Assembly (NCBI RefSeq): GCF_050433395.1
Contig: NZ_JBNPXH010000008.1
Coordinates: 223,077-287,076, forward strand
Length of the DNA: 64,000 nt
Direction of reading: 5' to 3'
Source of the DNA: Mobilitalea torta
Lineage (GTDB): Bacteria; Bacillota; Clostridia; Lachnospirales; Lachnospiraceae
The position numbers were made by a program, and so were the translations under genes. Within the stretch, counting starts at the first letter, position 1; the number at the start of each line of letters is the position of its first letter. Below are positions 34,042 to 42,645 of the stretch, piece by piece. A model generated the notes under the pieces. That model did no database searches. It worked only from the letters and a program-made list of their open reading frames with translations, and was not told the origin of the DNA.

Positions 34042-35112
34042 ATGAAATTTATACATATAGCGGATGTTCATCTGGGTGCCGCCCCGGATTCCGGTATGCC
34101 CTGGGGACCCCGGCGGGAGAAGGAGATCTGGGACAGCTTCCAGGATATGATAAGGATTTGCAACGAGGAGAAGGCGGATCTGCTGCTAATTGCCGGAGAT
34201 CTGTTCCATCGCCAGCCCCTGGTGAGGGAGCTGAAGGAGGTTAACTATATTCTTGGCAGGCTTGAGACAGCCCAGGCACTGATCATGGCAGGCAACCATG
34301 ACTACATCGGGGCCAGATCCAATTATCAGAGCTTTGAATGGAATGAGAGAGTCCATTTTTATATGGAGGATACACTGGAAATAAAGGAGTTTGACGAGCT
34401 GGGCACAGAGGTATACGGTCTCAGCTATCGGAGCAGGGATATTTACGAAGGGCTTTATGACAAAGCAAGGCCCCGCGAGAACGATCGGATTCATCTGCTC
34501 CTGGCCCATGGAGGCGATGAGAGGAATATACCGGTTAACCGCAGAAGGCTGGCAGAGCTGGGATATGATTATATTGCCCTGGGGCATATTCATAAGCCGG
34601 AGCTGATTACGGACAGGATAGCATATTGCGGTTCGCTGGAGCCATTGGACAAGAACGAGGTTGGCGAGCGGGGCTATATTCTCGGTGAGATCGGCCTGGG
34701 AGAGGACGGCAGGCGCTATACCCGGATCCAATTTGTACCTCACAGCGTGAGGCAATATGTAAGGTGCATCCTTACGGTGAATCAGGAGGCTACCAACGGC
34801 TCACTGACGGATCTGGCAAGGAGCCGGATAGCGGAGCTGGGGAAGAATCATATATATTCCTTTGTGATTCAGGGAATAAGGGATGAAAGCATTCATTTTG
34901 ATAAAGAGGCTCTCCGGTCACTGGGCAATATATTGGAGATTGAGGACCAGTCGGTGCCTGACTATGATTTTGATGCACTTTACCGTGATAATCAGGATAA
35001 TGTAATTGGTTTGTTTATCCGTAAGATTCGTGAGAGTGCCGGACAGGACGCGGTTGCCAATAAGGCGCTTTATTATGGAATCGAGGCACTGCTGGGTGCC
35101 AGAGAACAATAG
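34042..35112 (+). CDS. DNA repair exonuclease subunit, metallophosphoesterase (SbcD/YhaO-like)
   Basis: A 356-residue calcineurin-like phosphoesterase. Metal-binding motifs are in order: FIHIADVHLG, LLIAGDLFHR, MAGNHDYIG, LLAHGGDE and YIALGHIHKPE. A C-terminal ~110-residue extension is probably the capping domain. A longer frame opens at 33973, but AGGAGG at 34025-34030 sets the ATG at 34042. It lies 16 bp ahead of the YhaN-like ATPase gene. The pair resembles the Mre11-Rad50-type complexes YhaO-YhaN and SbcD-SbcC that process DNA ends (established for the family; not shown here). Confidence 0.9.
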   Translation: MKFIHIADVHLGAAPDSGMPWGPRREKEIWDSFQDMIRICNEEKADLLLIAGDLFHRQPLVRELKEVNYILGRLETAQALIMAGNHDYIGARSNYQSFEWNERVHFYMEDTLEIKEFDELGTEVYGLSYRSRDIYEGLYDKARPRENDRIHLLLAHGGDERNIPVNRRRLAELGYDYIALGHIHKPELITDRIAYCGSLEPLDKNEVGERGYILGEIGLGEDGRRYTRIQFVPHSVRQYVRCILTVNQEATNGSLTDLARSRIAELGKNHIYSFVIQGIRDESIHFDKEALRSLGNILEIEDQSVPDYDFDALYRDNQDNVIGLFIRKIRESAGQDAVANKALYYGIEALLGAREQ

Positions 35113-35128
35113 AAGGGTTGGTTAGAAT

Positions 35129-37240
35129 ATGCTTTTTACAAAGCTGAAACTGAACTATTTCGGCAGGTTCTGTCAGAAGGAAATCGGGCTGAAGCCGGGG
35201 CTTAATCTGATCTATGGGGAAAATGAATCGGGAAAGTCCACGCTTCACGCGTTTATCAAAGGAATGCTCTTTGGAATTGAGCGCCTGAGAGGACGGGGCG
35301 CGGCATCGAAGGAGGATGTATACACCAGATATCTTCCCTGGGATTATCCCGGAGCTTATGGCGGGAGCCTGGATCTGGAAATCGGGGGAAAGGCATACCG
35401 GCTGTCCAGGAGTTTTCATGCCAATGATAAAAGCTTTACCATCCTTGATCTTGCCACAGGCAGGGAAGTAAAGCTGAAAGAGGGGGCTGTCAGCGAACTG
35501 ATTCCGGGTTTGTCGGAGGCGGCCTTCCGAAATACGGTCAGTATAGAGCAGCTTAAGGTTCAGACAGATTCTGATCTGGCTTTGCAGGTTCGCAATTATA
35601 TCGCCAATCTGTCCGCAGCCAAGAGCAAGGAGGTTAATGTAGGGAAAGCGGTAAGCTTTCTGGGTGAGCAGAAAAAACGTCTGGAGGCCTTACATAATAT
35701 GAAGCAGTTGGATGAGCTGCGTTCCGAGATTGAAGAAGGAATTGCCGGGGAGGAGAAGATGGATCAGCTGACCCTGCAGCTGCAAAAGCTCCTGGAGCAG
35801 GAGAAGGAGCTGCAGAAGCAGAGGGAAGAGCTTGCTGCCGCTCTGGATCAGAAGGAAGAACATCGCATGGAACAGCTTCCTGCAATTGCAGAGAAGTACC
35901 GCTCCTATCGGGAGCTGGAACAGCAGCTCTTCCGGCTGGAGCGTACGGAAGGGGAGCTGAAGAAAAGGATAGAAGAAGGGGAGCACTGGCAGCAGGCAGT
36001 AAGGCAGCTAAAGAAGGACAGAAGCGCGGCAGAGGCAATAAATGATAAAATGAAGGAGCTGGAACGGCGGTCCTTGGAGCTGGCAGGCCGAAAGGAGGAG
36101 CTGGAGAAGAAGGGGAAAAAGGCTCCCTATTACTGTATTCTACCTGTGGCAGTTGCCGTAATTCTGGCAGTGGTATCAGCTGTTCTTCCGGTCGCGGCAG
36201 GAGGAGGCATCCGGATTCCGGGTTTGCTTCTGGCGGGAGGATTTCTATTTGCCGGATTGCTTGGATATTATTTTCTGGAGAATAAGAAGCAGAAGGAATC
36301 AAAAGAGCTGTTTCATAAGGAAAAAGAGCTTCAAGATCAGGAGGCAGAGCTTCAGAAGGAGCTCCGGCTTATTCTGGAAAGAAACAGGGCGAATCGGATG
36401 GAGGAACTGAATGACAGGCAGGAGGAAGCCCTGCGGGGAATCTATACGGCCGAGAATTCCAGGACTCAGTTGGAGGATCTGCAGCAGAGAAGGAATGAAA
36501 CCGTGGACAGCATGGATGCGGCCTATGATACGATCATGAATTATATCCGGTATTATATACCGGCAGAGGAGCTGACGGAGGATATTATGGAACACCTGAC
36601 CGGAGAGCTTCGCCGGAGGAAGGAAGAACGGGACAGCAGGCGGGCCAGGATCAATGAGGAGGATAGGAATAACCGGCTTCAGATCGAGAAGCTGAAGTGG
36701 GAGATATCCCGGTTGGAAGGAAACGAAGAGGAGCTGCTGCGCAATCAGGAGAAATACCGGAGACTGGTACAGCAGCAGGAAGCGGACACAGTTGAGTTGG
36801 AAGCGATTAAGCTGGCCCTCAGCTCCATTCAGGAGCTTTCGGCAGAAATCCATGACAGCTTTGGAAATCAGCTGAACCAGGCCGTATCGGAGGTGATCTG
36901 TAAGGTTACCGGAGAGAGGTACGGAGATCTTAAGATTGACGAAAAGCTGGGAGTTAAGGTAGGATGGAATGGAGACTACGTGCTTTTGGAACGCTTGAGT
37001 GCGGGAACCATTGACCAGGTATATTTTGCCTTGCGCCTTGCGGTGGCGGATCTGCTGCTGGGCAGGGAGATGCCCCTATTGCTGGATGACAGCTTTGCCT
37101 TCTATGATGACAGAAGAGTGAGAGCGGCCCTGGCAGAGGTGGCGGATAAGGGGCAGGTGCTGCTGTTTACCTGCCACAAGAGAGAGCAGGAGCTGTTGGA
37201 GGAACTGAAGTTACCGTACCATTTCGTAGAGTTAGGCTGA
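35129..37240 (+). CDS. AAA/ABC-type SMC-like ATPase (YhaN-like)
   Basis: A 703-residue protein: Walker A in YGENESGKSTLHAF (residues ~30-43), long coiled coils (~190-335 and ~380-560), a pair of hydrophobic segments near 336-376 (YCILPVAVAVILAVVSAVL and the following glycine/leucine-rich one), then the ABC signature ERLSAGTIDQVYFALR and Walker B MPLLLDDSFAFYDDRR. The two membrane-like segments in the middle of the coiled coil are also known from YhaN proteins. It likely partners the phosphoesterase encoded directly upstream in DNA-end handling at the membrane. Confidence 0.88.
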   Translation: MLFTKLKLNYFGRFCQKEIGLKPGLNLIYGENESGKSTLHAFIKGMLFGIERLRGRGAASKEDVYTRYLPWDYPGAYGGSLDLEIGGKAYRLSRSFHANDKSFTILDLATGREVKLKEGAVSELIPGLSEAAFRNTVSIEQLKVQTDSDLALQVRNYIANLSAAKSKEVNVGKAVSFLGEQKKRLEALHNMKQLDELRSEIEEGIAGEEKMDQLTLQLQKLLEQEKELQKQREELAAALDQKEEHRMEQLPAIAEKYRSYRELEQQLFRLERTEGELKKRIEEGEHWQQAVRQLKKDRSAAEAINDKMKELERRSLELAGRKEELEKKGKKAPYYCILPVAVAVILAVVSAVLPVAAGGGIRIPGLLLAGGFLFAGLLGYYFLENKKQKESKELFHKEKELQDQEAELQKELRLILERNRANRMEELNDRQEEALRGIYTAENSRTQLEDLQQRRNETVDSMDAAYDTIMNYIRYYIPAEELTEDIMEHLTGELRRRKEERDSRRARINEEDRNNRLQIEKLKWEISRLEGNEEELLRNQEKYRRLVQQQEADTVELEAIKLALSSIQELSAEIHDSFGNQLNQAVSEVICKVTGERYGDLKIDEKLGVKVGWNGDYVLLERLSAGTIDQVYFALRLAVADLLLGREMPLLLDDSFAFYDDRRVRAALAEVADKGQVLLFTCHKREQELLEELKLPYHFVELG

Positions 37241-37262
37241 AATAGGGAGGAATGCAAGTCAA

Positions 37263-40001
37263 ATGTCAGAGCAGCGGCGCAAGATTGCAGATAGAGGGAA
37301 TACGGGAAGTAATTTGGGAAGAGTCGGAAGCAACACTGTCGGAAGGAGCGGCAGTACTGCGGGAAGAGTCGGAAGCAACACTGTCGGAAGGAGCGGCAGT
37401 ACCGCGGGAAGAGTCGGAAGCAACACTGTGGGAAGAAGCAGCGGCACGGGAAGAGATGGAAGTTCCGCGGGAAGAAACGGCAGCAGTACAGGAAGAAGCG
37501 GAAACAATGCCGGAAAAAAGGATAGCAGCATAGATAAAAACAGCGGCACCGGCAGGAAGCGGAGAAGGAAGCGCAGTGAGGGGACCGGTACCGGAAAGCG
37601 AAGGAATAGAAAAAGGTCGGTTAAGATTACCTTGCAGATACTGACCCTGTCTGTACTGCTGGTTATCTTTGGAGCGATGCTTTACTTTTATGCGAGATAC
37701 GGAAAGACTATTTTTGGCCTTCAGGCGGACGCAAAACGGAAGGTCCGGGCCTCCACGGAGGAGACTTTCCGGGCAGCCCAGACCAGCCTGGTATATGATA
37801 TCAACGGTAATCTCATCTCCGCTTTGAAGGCAGAAAAAGATGTATACTATGTGGAGTACAGCGGCATTCCGAAGATGGCTGTGGAGGCCATGATCGTATC
37901 GGAGGACCGGAAGTTCTTCGAGCATAACGGAGTGGACTATCTGGCCAATATCCGGGCTGCCATTAAATTAATTGAACATAAGGGGGAGATCACTCAGGGA
38001 GCCAGCACCATCACCCAGCAGCTGGCGAGAAATGTATTTCTGACCCATAAGGTTACTTACGAGAGGAAGATAGAGGAGATCTTTGTCGCCCAGGAGCTGG
38101 AGAAACGATATTCCAAAACTGATATTATGGAATTCTATATGAATGGAATCTATTTTGCCAACGGACATTATGGGATTCAGGCGGCGGCCCTGGGATACTT
38201 CGGGGAGGGAGCGGACAGCCTGAGTTTATCCCAGATAGCGTTTCTGTGCGCGATTCCAAATAATCCGAATCTCTATAATCCGCTGACCAACATGGACAAT
38301 ACCCTGGAGCGCAGAGACCGGATTCTGCTTCAGCTGTATGAGGCCCAGCGGATTACCGAGGAGCAGTACCGGGAGGCGAAGAAGGAGAAGATTGTACTGA
38401 ACAGGGCATCCATCTCCAGAAATAATTATGTGGAAACCTATGTGTATTATTGCGCCATCCGGGCTTTGATGAAGGAGAACGGCTTCGTATTCCGCTATGA
38501 GTTTGAGAGTGAGGAAGAGCAGGAGGCTTACGAAGACGAGTACTATGAGTTATACTACCGGTATCAGAAGGAATTGTATGTTCAGGGCTACCGGATCTAT
38601 ACCTCCATTGATCTGGAAAAACAGGAGCTGCTGCAGCAATCGCTGGATGAAGCCTTGAAGGACTTCACCGAGGTGAACGATGAGGGCATCTATCAGATGC
38701 AGGGAGCGGCAGTCTGCATTGATAACGACAGCGGAAGGGTGGCAGCCATTGTAGGAGGACGGGATCAGGAGACCGGCGGATATACCCTGAACAGGGGGTA
38801 TCAGAGCTTCCGGCAGCCCGGCAGCGCAATCAAGCCCTTAATTGTGTATACTCCGGCTTTTGAACGGGGCTATACGCCGGAAAGCATTGTAGTTGATAAA
38901 AAAGAAGAAGACGGCCCTAAGAACTCCGATAAAAAATATCTGGGAGAAATCAAGCTGCAAAAGGCAATTGAGCTTTCGAAGAATACCATTGCCTGGAAGC
39001 TTTTTGAAGAGCTGACTCCGGTAGTGGGGCTGTCCTATCTGCATCAGATGCATTTTGCAAAGATCAGCAGGACCGATTATGTACCGGCGGCATCGCTCGG
39101 AGGGCTTACGGTGGGTGTCAGCCCGGTGGAAATGGCTGCGGCCTACGCGGCCCTGGAGAACGATGGCTATTATCGTGAGCCTACCTGTATTATAAGAATT
39201 ACGGATGCCCAGAAGGAAGAGATTGTGGGAGATGCGATGGAAAGCATTCCGGTCTATCAGAAGAACGCGTCCAGAATTATGACAGAAGCCCTGACGGGTG
39301 TAATAAAAAAAGGCACAGCCAAAGGACTGGGACTGAGCCATACGGTCAGCGCAGGAAAAACAGGAACGACGAATGACAGAAGGGATGGCTGGTTTGTCGG
39401 TTACACACCTTATTACACCACCAGTGTGTGGGTGGGCTATGACATGCCTAAAACTGTGGATGACTTAAAGGGAGCGTCCTATCCGGGTACCATATGGCAT
39501 AACTTTATGGAGCAGCTTCATGATTCTACCATGACGGGAGACTTTCAGCAGTATGACTGGAGGACCGCTCTAGAGCAGAAGCGGGAAGAGGAGGAAAGGG
39601 CTCTGGAGGAAGAATGGGAAGAGCCGGAAGAGGACAACACGGATGCAGAGGCTGATGCAGGCGAAGAACCGCAGGATGACCCGGACGGGGATACGGAAGA
39701 TAATACAGAGGATAGCTGGGACAGCACAGAGGAAGAAGCGGAGGCTGATCCGGATCAGGATGCGGAGGAAGAATCGGAGGAGAGCTCTTCTGATGAAGAC
39801 ACCGACGGAGCTGAGGACGAAGATCCGGAGGAAAGCCCGGACGGGGATCAGGAAGACAATCAGAGGGAAGGTACGGAGATAACCACAGACGGGGACAATT
39901 CCAATAATAGTACAGAAAGTGCCCCGGACGGGGATACAGAGGATAACCCAGCCGGAACCTGGGAGGATGGAATGAACGAGGCTATGGGGGATAATCCGTA
40001 A
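37263..40001 (+). CDS. class A penicillin-binding protein 1A (glycosyltransferase/transpeptidase)
   Basis: A 912-residue bifunctional cell-wall synthase. Order: a basic cytoplasmic Gly/Ser/Arg-rich tail (~1-118) with three copies of a 15-residue repeat; one membrane helix (~120-142); GT51 glycosyltransferase (EDRKFFEHNGVDY, GASTITQQLARN); transpeptidase with SAIK (in QPGSAIKPL), SKNT and KTGTTN; then an acidic, Asp/Glu-rich tail from ~760 to the end. It polymerises and crosslinks peptidoglycan outside the membrane. The ribosome site is GGGAGG (37245-37250). The repeat and both charged tails are unusual in length. It follows the YhaN-like gene closely. Confidence 0.95.
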   Translation: MSEQRRKIADRGNTGSNLGRVGSNTVGRSGSTAGRVGSNTVGRSGSTAGRVGSNTVGRSSGTGRDGSSAGRNGSSTGRSGNNAGKKDSSIDKNSGTGRKRRRKRSEGTGTGKRRNRKRSVKITLQILTLSVLLVIFGAMLYFYARYGKTIFGLQADAKRKVRASTEETFRAAQTSLVYDINGNLISALKAEKDVYYVEYSGIPKMAVEAMIVSEDRKFFEHNGVDYLANIRAAIKLIEHKGEITQGASTITQQLARNVFLTHKVTYERKIEEIFVAQELEKRYSKTDIMEFYMNGIYFANGHYGIQAAALGYFGEGADSLSLSQIAFLCAIPNNPNLYNPLTNMDNTLERRDRILLQLYEAQRITEEQYREAKKEKIVLNRASISRNNYVETYVYYCAIRALMKENGFVFRYEFESEEEQEAYEDEYYELYYRYQKELYVQGYRIYTSIDLEKQELLQQSLDEALKDFTEVNDEGIYQMQGAAVCIDNDSGRVAAIVGGRDQETGGYTLNRGYQSFRQPGSAIKPLIVYTPAFERGYTPESIVVDKKEEDGPKNSDKKYLGEIKLQKAIELSKNTIAWKLFEELTPVVGLSYLHQMHFAKISRTDYVPAASLGGLTVGVSPVEMAAAYAALENDGYYREPTCIIRITDAQKEEIVGDAMESIPVYQKNASRIMTEALTGVIKKGTAKGLGLSHTVSAGKTGTTNDRRDGWFVGYTPYYTTSVWVGYDMPKTVDDLKGASYPGTIWHNFMEQLHDSTMTGDFQQYDWRTALEQKREEEERALEEEWEEPEEDNTDAEADAGEEPQDDPDGDTEDNTEDSWDSTEEEAEADPDQDAEEESEESSSDEDTDGAEDEDPEESPDGDQEDNQREGTEITTDGDNSNNSTESAPDGDTEDNPAGTWEDGMNEAMGDNP
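37317..37451 (+). repeat. 45-bp tandem repeat (three units) in the PBP1A tail
   Basis: Units start at 37317, 37362 and 37407, each beginning GGAAGAGTCGGAAGC and encoding GRVGSNTVGRSGSTA; the third unit has drifted. The DNA is nearly identical between units 1 and 2, which suggests recent slippage or duplication. Confidence 0.9.
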
Positions 40002-40061
40002 GATTCAGGCGAAAATACCAAAGAGGATATATGCAAAGATATGAAAGTCTCTATAAAAGGA

Positions 40062-40145
40062 GCCATTACAAAAGTATGCTGCGGCAGGAACCGGGGACAC
40101 ATAGCCTGTCCACAGGCTGCGGGCGCAATTTTGTAATGGCCCTTT
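40062..40145. terminator. bidirectional terminator between PBP1A and spoVG
   Basis: GCCATTACAAAA (40062-40073) pairs with TTTTGTAATGGC (40129-40140). An inner AGCCTGT/ACAGGCT hairpin (40103-40118) adds a second stem, and T-rich/A-rich ends serve both directions. Confidence 0.75.
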
Positions 40146-40169
40146 TCTGGCATTGATTGCCGATCCCGG

Positions 40170-40451
40170 TTATTCTTCTTCGGCTTCGTCGGATTCTAAT
40201 GCTGCGATTTCATACTTCTCAAGGATGATTTTCTGAATCTTATCCCTGGTGTCCGAATTAATCGGATGAGCAATGTCCCGGTATTCGCCGTCACCGGCCT
40301 TTCTGCTGGGCATAGCGATAAATAACCCCTTGTCACCTTCGATCACCTTGATATCATGTACTACGAACTCATTATCAAGTGTAATTGAAACAACGGCCTT
40401 CATTTTGCCTTCCTTACTCACCTTGCGCACACGTACGTCGGTAATTTGCAT
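40170..40451 (-). CDS. spoVG: septation/regulatory protein SpoVG
   Basis: A 93-residue protein with the full SpoVG motif set: MQITDVRVRKV, MKAVVSITLDNEFVVHDIKVIEG, KGLFIAMPSRK, YRDIAHPI. SpoVG is an RNA/DNA-binding regulator affecting septum formation, sporulation and capsule in Firmicutes. A longer frame runs upstream to 40526, but the SpoVG homology begins at MQITD and an AAGGGGG-type ribosome site precedes that ATG, so the start is set at 40451. It is divergent from murC. In B. subtilis spoVG is next to glmU and prs; here prs lies 4.5 kb away. Confidence 0.96.
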   Translation of the reverse strand: MQITDVRVRKVSKEGKMKAVVSITLDNEFVVHDIKVIEGDKGLFIAMPSRKAGDGEYRDIAHPINSDTRDKIQKIILEKYEIAALESDEAEEE

Positions 40452-40836
40452 GGAATGGTCCCCCTTTTCTGTCAAATTTATCGTTAGTTTTTGAGAAAAA
40501 GTTGGCTTAACTTTGGTTAATTTCACTTTTTCTTGTTATAATAGAGCTCTTACTATGCTATATGCATTAATATTATAACATAAATATTGTCAGTTGTGAA
40601 TAATATTTACGAAAAAGCCCATTAAAAAGCTTGATTTTTTGACATTTTAACGGAGGGATGATAATTTTAAATAAATAGAAAGCTTTTTCATCCGTTTTTT
40701 ATTTTATACTTGCAACCGGTTTGTTGATTTAGAATATAATAACAGGGAAAGATTTTAATATTGTATTTTAAGGGAAATGGGTTATAATAGCAGATAACAA
40801 AACTTTCGTATTTGAATAGGACGATTGGAGACCATT
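40452..40836. promoter_or_regulatory. divergent spoVG/murC control region
   Basis: AT-rich. For murC a clear promoter is seen: -35 TTGTAT (40761-40766), 16-nt spacer, -10 TATAAT (40783-40788). A second TATAAT-like box lies near 40735. AAAAAGCTT and AAGCTTTTT flank the 40626-40690 stretch. The spoVG promoter was not resolved; a sigma-H type, as in B. subtilis, could not be confirmed. Confidence 0.65.
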
Positions 40837-42240
40837 ATGTATAAAATTAATTTGAATGCCCCCTGCCGGATTCATTTTATCGGTATCGGCGGAATAAGCA
40901 TGAGCGGATTTGCAGAGTATCTACATACCCTTGGTTTTAAAGTGAGCGGTTCTGACAGCCACCAGAGCAAAATAACGGACCATCTGGAGAAGCTGGGCAT
41001 GGAGGTGTTCATTGGACAAAGGGCCTCCAATATCTCACCCGATATTGATGTTGTGGTATATACCGCCGCAATCCGGGAGGATAATGAGGAGTTCCAGGAG
41101 GTGAAGAGAAGGAACATCCCCATGCTGGGCCGGGCCCAGATGATCGGCCAGCTGATGCTGAACTTCGAAGATGCCATTGCGGTGTCAGGCACCCACGGGA
41201 AGACCACCACCACCTCCATGCTCTCTAATATATTTATAGAAGGGGACATGGATCCCACCATTTCCGTCGGGGGGATTCTGGAGGCCATCGGCGGCAATAT
41301 CCGGATGGGGAAATCCGAGCATTTTATCACGGAGGCCTGTGAATATACCAATACCTTTTTGGAGTTTAACCCCAGACGGGAGATTATTCTTAATATTGAT
41401 GCGGATCACCTGGATTTCTTCAAGGATCTGGAGGATATCCGCAGCTCCTTCCGCAAATTCGCCCTGCGCCTTCCCAAGGAGGGACAGCTGTTCATCAATG
41501 GAGAGATTGACCGGAAGGAGGATATTATATCCGGGCTGGAGTGTGAGGTGCTTACCTACGGAATTATTGACCCGGCTTACCGGAAGGGGGAGCAGACCTA
41601 CGATATTGCCGCAGATAAGATTGAATTCAACAGCCAGTGCACCGGAAGCTATGATTTATATTATAAAGGTACCTATATTGACCGCATCTATCTGAACGTT
41701 GTAGGTGTCCATAATGTCTCCAATTCTCTGCCGGCGATTGCCGTAGGTCTTGAGGCCGGGATTCCTATCGAGAAGATTAAACATGCCCTGATGTCGTTCA
41801 GTAATTCCAAGCGCCGTTTTGAATATAAAGGGACGGTAGGCGGTGTGACAATTATTGATGATTATGCCCATCATCCCACCGAGGTAAGGGCAACCCTGGA
41901 GGCTGCGCAAAATTGTCCCCATAATACCCTTTGGTGTATTTTTCAGCCTCATACCTATACCAGAACCCGGCAGCATCTGGGCGAATTTGCCGAGGCATTA
42001 GCTCTTGCAGACAAGGTGGTGCTTGCCGATATCTATGCGGCCAGGGAGAAGAATCCGGGTGATATCTCTTCGAAGGATCTGGCAAGAGAGCTTGAGAAAA
42101 TTGGTAAGGAAGTATCCTATTTTCCCTGCTTTGATGAGATTGAAAATTATTTATTGGAAAATTGTATTAACGGTGACCTGTTGATAACTATGGGTGCCGG
42201 AGATATTGTATCCGTGGGAGAAAGTCTGTTGGGACTATAG
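40837..42240 (+). CDS. murC: UDP-N-acetylmuramate--L-alanine ligase
   Basis: Adds L-alanine to UDP-MurNAc, the first step in building the peptidoglycan stem peptide, in the cytoplasm. The ~467-residue Mur ligase has the Rossmann motif FIGIGGISMSG, the ATP P-loop VSGTHGKTTTTSM, the central ITEACEY and NIDADHLD motifs, and DDYAHHPTE of the third domain. The frame opens at an in-frame TTG (40825), but the ATG at 40837 follows GGAG and begins the conserved fold. It lies between spoVG and a DnaA-box cluster and is unlinked from other mur genes here. Confidence 0.97.
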   Translation: MYKINLNAPCRIHFIGIGGISMSGFAEYLHTLGFKVSGSDSHQSKITDHLEKLGMEVFIGQRASNISPDIDVVVYTAAIREDNEEFQEVKRRNIPMLGRAQMIGQLMLNFEDAIAVSGTHGKTTTTSMLSNIFIEGDMDPTISVGGILEAIGGNIRMGKSEHFITEACEYTNTFLEFNPRREIILNIDADHLDFFKDLEDIRSSFRKFALRLPKEGQLFINGEIDRKEDIISGLECEVLTYGIIDPAYRKGEQTYDIAADKIEFNSQCTGSYDLYYKGTYIDRIYLNVVGVHNVSNSLPAIAVGLEAGIPIEKIKHALMSFSNSKRRFEYKGTVGGVTIIDDYAHHPTEVRATLEAAQNCPHNTLWCIFQPHTYTRTRQHLGEFAEALALADKVVLADIYAAREKNPGDISSKDLARELEKIGKEVSYFPCFDEIENYLLENCINGDLLITMGAGDIVSVGESLLGL

Positions 42241-42433
42241 TTATCCACATTATCCACAGTTTTATCAACATTTTTGGAGATAAATACTGTGGATATTTTT
42301 TTAATAATTTTTCTTCCGGCAAAAGCCGTTTTTTTCATGAAATGTATGGGAAAATTACGATGTTTTTATAGAAATTTACAATTTAATGCATTTTTCGCTT
42401 CGGATTTTATCCACGATATCCACGGCATCCACA
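42241..42433. promoter_or_regulatory. cluster of DnaA-box-like 9-mers
   Basis: Perfect boxes TTATCCACA at 42241-42249 and 42250-42258, then TTATCAACA (42262-42270) and an inverted TGTGGATAT (42288-42296). After ~110 bp of AT-rich sequence comes a head-to-tail trio TTATCCACG (42407), ATATCCACG (42416) and GCATCCACA (42425), each spaced 9 bp. Seven boxes within 193 bp, starting right after the murC stop codon, suggest a DnaA binding cluster. A short CGGC/GCCG hairpin with T-run near 42315-42335 may end murC transcription. Confidence 0.7.
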
Positions 42434-42469
42434 AAACCGGAAAACTCTGAAACCCTTGAAAATAGGCTA

Positions 42470-42498
42470 TTTCCAAGTGAATTATTCTATGCTATAAT
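42470..42498 (+). promoter_or_regulatory. promoter of dnaD
   Basis: -10 TATAAT at 42493-42498; weak -35 TTTCCA at 42470-42475 with 17-nt spacing. Transcription would start near 42505, just ahead of the structured leader. Confidence 0.6.
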
Positions 42499-42504
42499 GT
42501 GCAC

Positions 42505-42645
42505 GATAAGCAGATTGGTCCATGGAAGGCAGGGGACTGATCAAGCCTGCTTGAATCAACTCCCTGCCTTCCATGGACCAGTGCAACGTGAGCTCAAGGA
42601 CGGGATCCTTGAGCTGAATCTGCGCAGATTAGGGGGGACAATCCT
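42505..42645 (+). ncRNA. structured 5' leader of dnaD (three-way junction)
   Basis: Hairpin 1: TGGTCCATGGAAGGCAGGG (42516-42534) pairs perfectly with 42562-42580, 19 bp. Hairpin 2: AGCTCAAGGA (42591-42600) with TCCTTGAGCT (42606-42615). GCAGATT (42510-42516) can pair with AATCTGC (42617-42623) to close both. A second GCAGATT (42624-42630) competes for the same partner, directly before the ribosome site AGGGGGG, so a switch between two forms is possible. No known riboswitch or T-box motif was recognised. Confidence 0.6.

Noticed and set aside
37252..37549. Other reading frames across the PBP1A repeat
   Set aside because: They are open only because the repetitive Gly/Ser/Arg DNA lacks stops in all frames; the PBP frame carries the family motifs.
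42241..42433. Chromosomal origin oriC
   Set aside because: No dnaA or dnaN nearby; box number alone is not enough, so it is kept only as a DnaA-box cluster.
42505..42645. T-box or known riboswitch
   Set aside because: No T-box sequence or specifier-loop pattern, and the downstream gene is a primosome protein, not an amino-acid gene.
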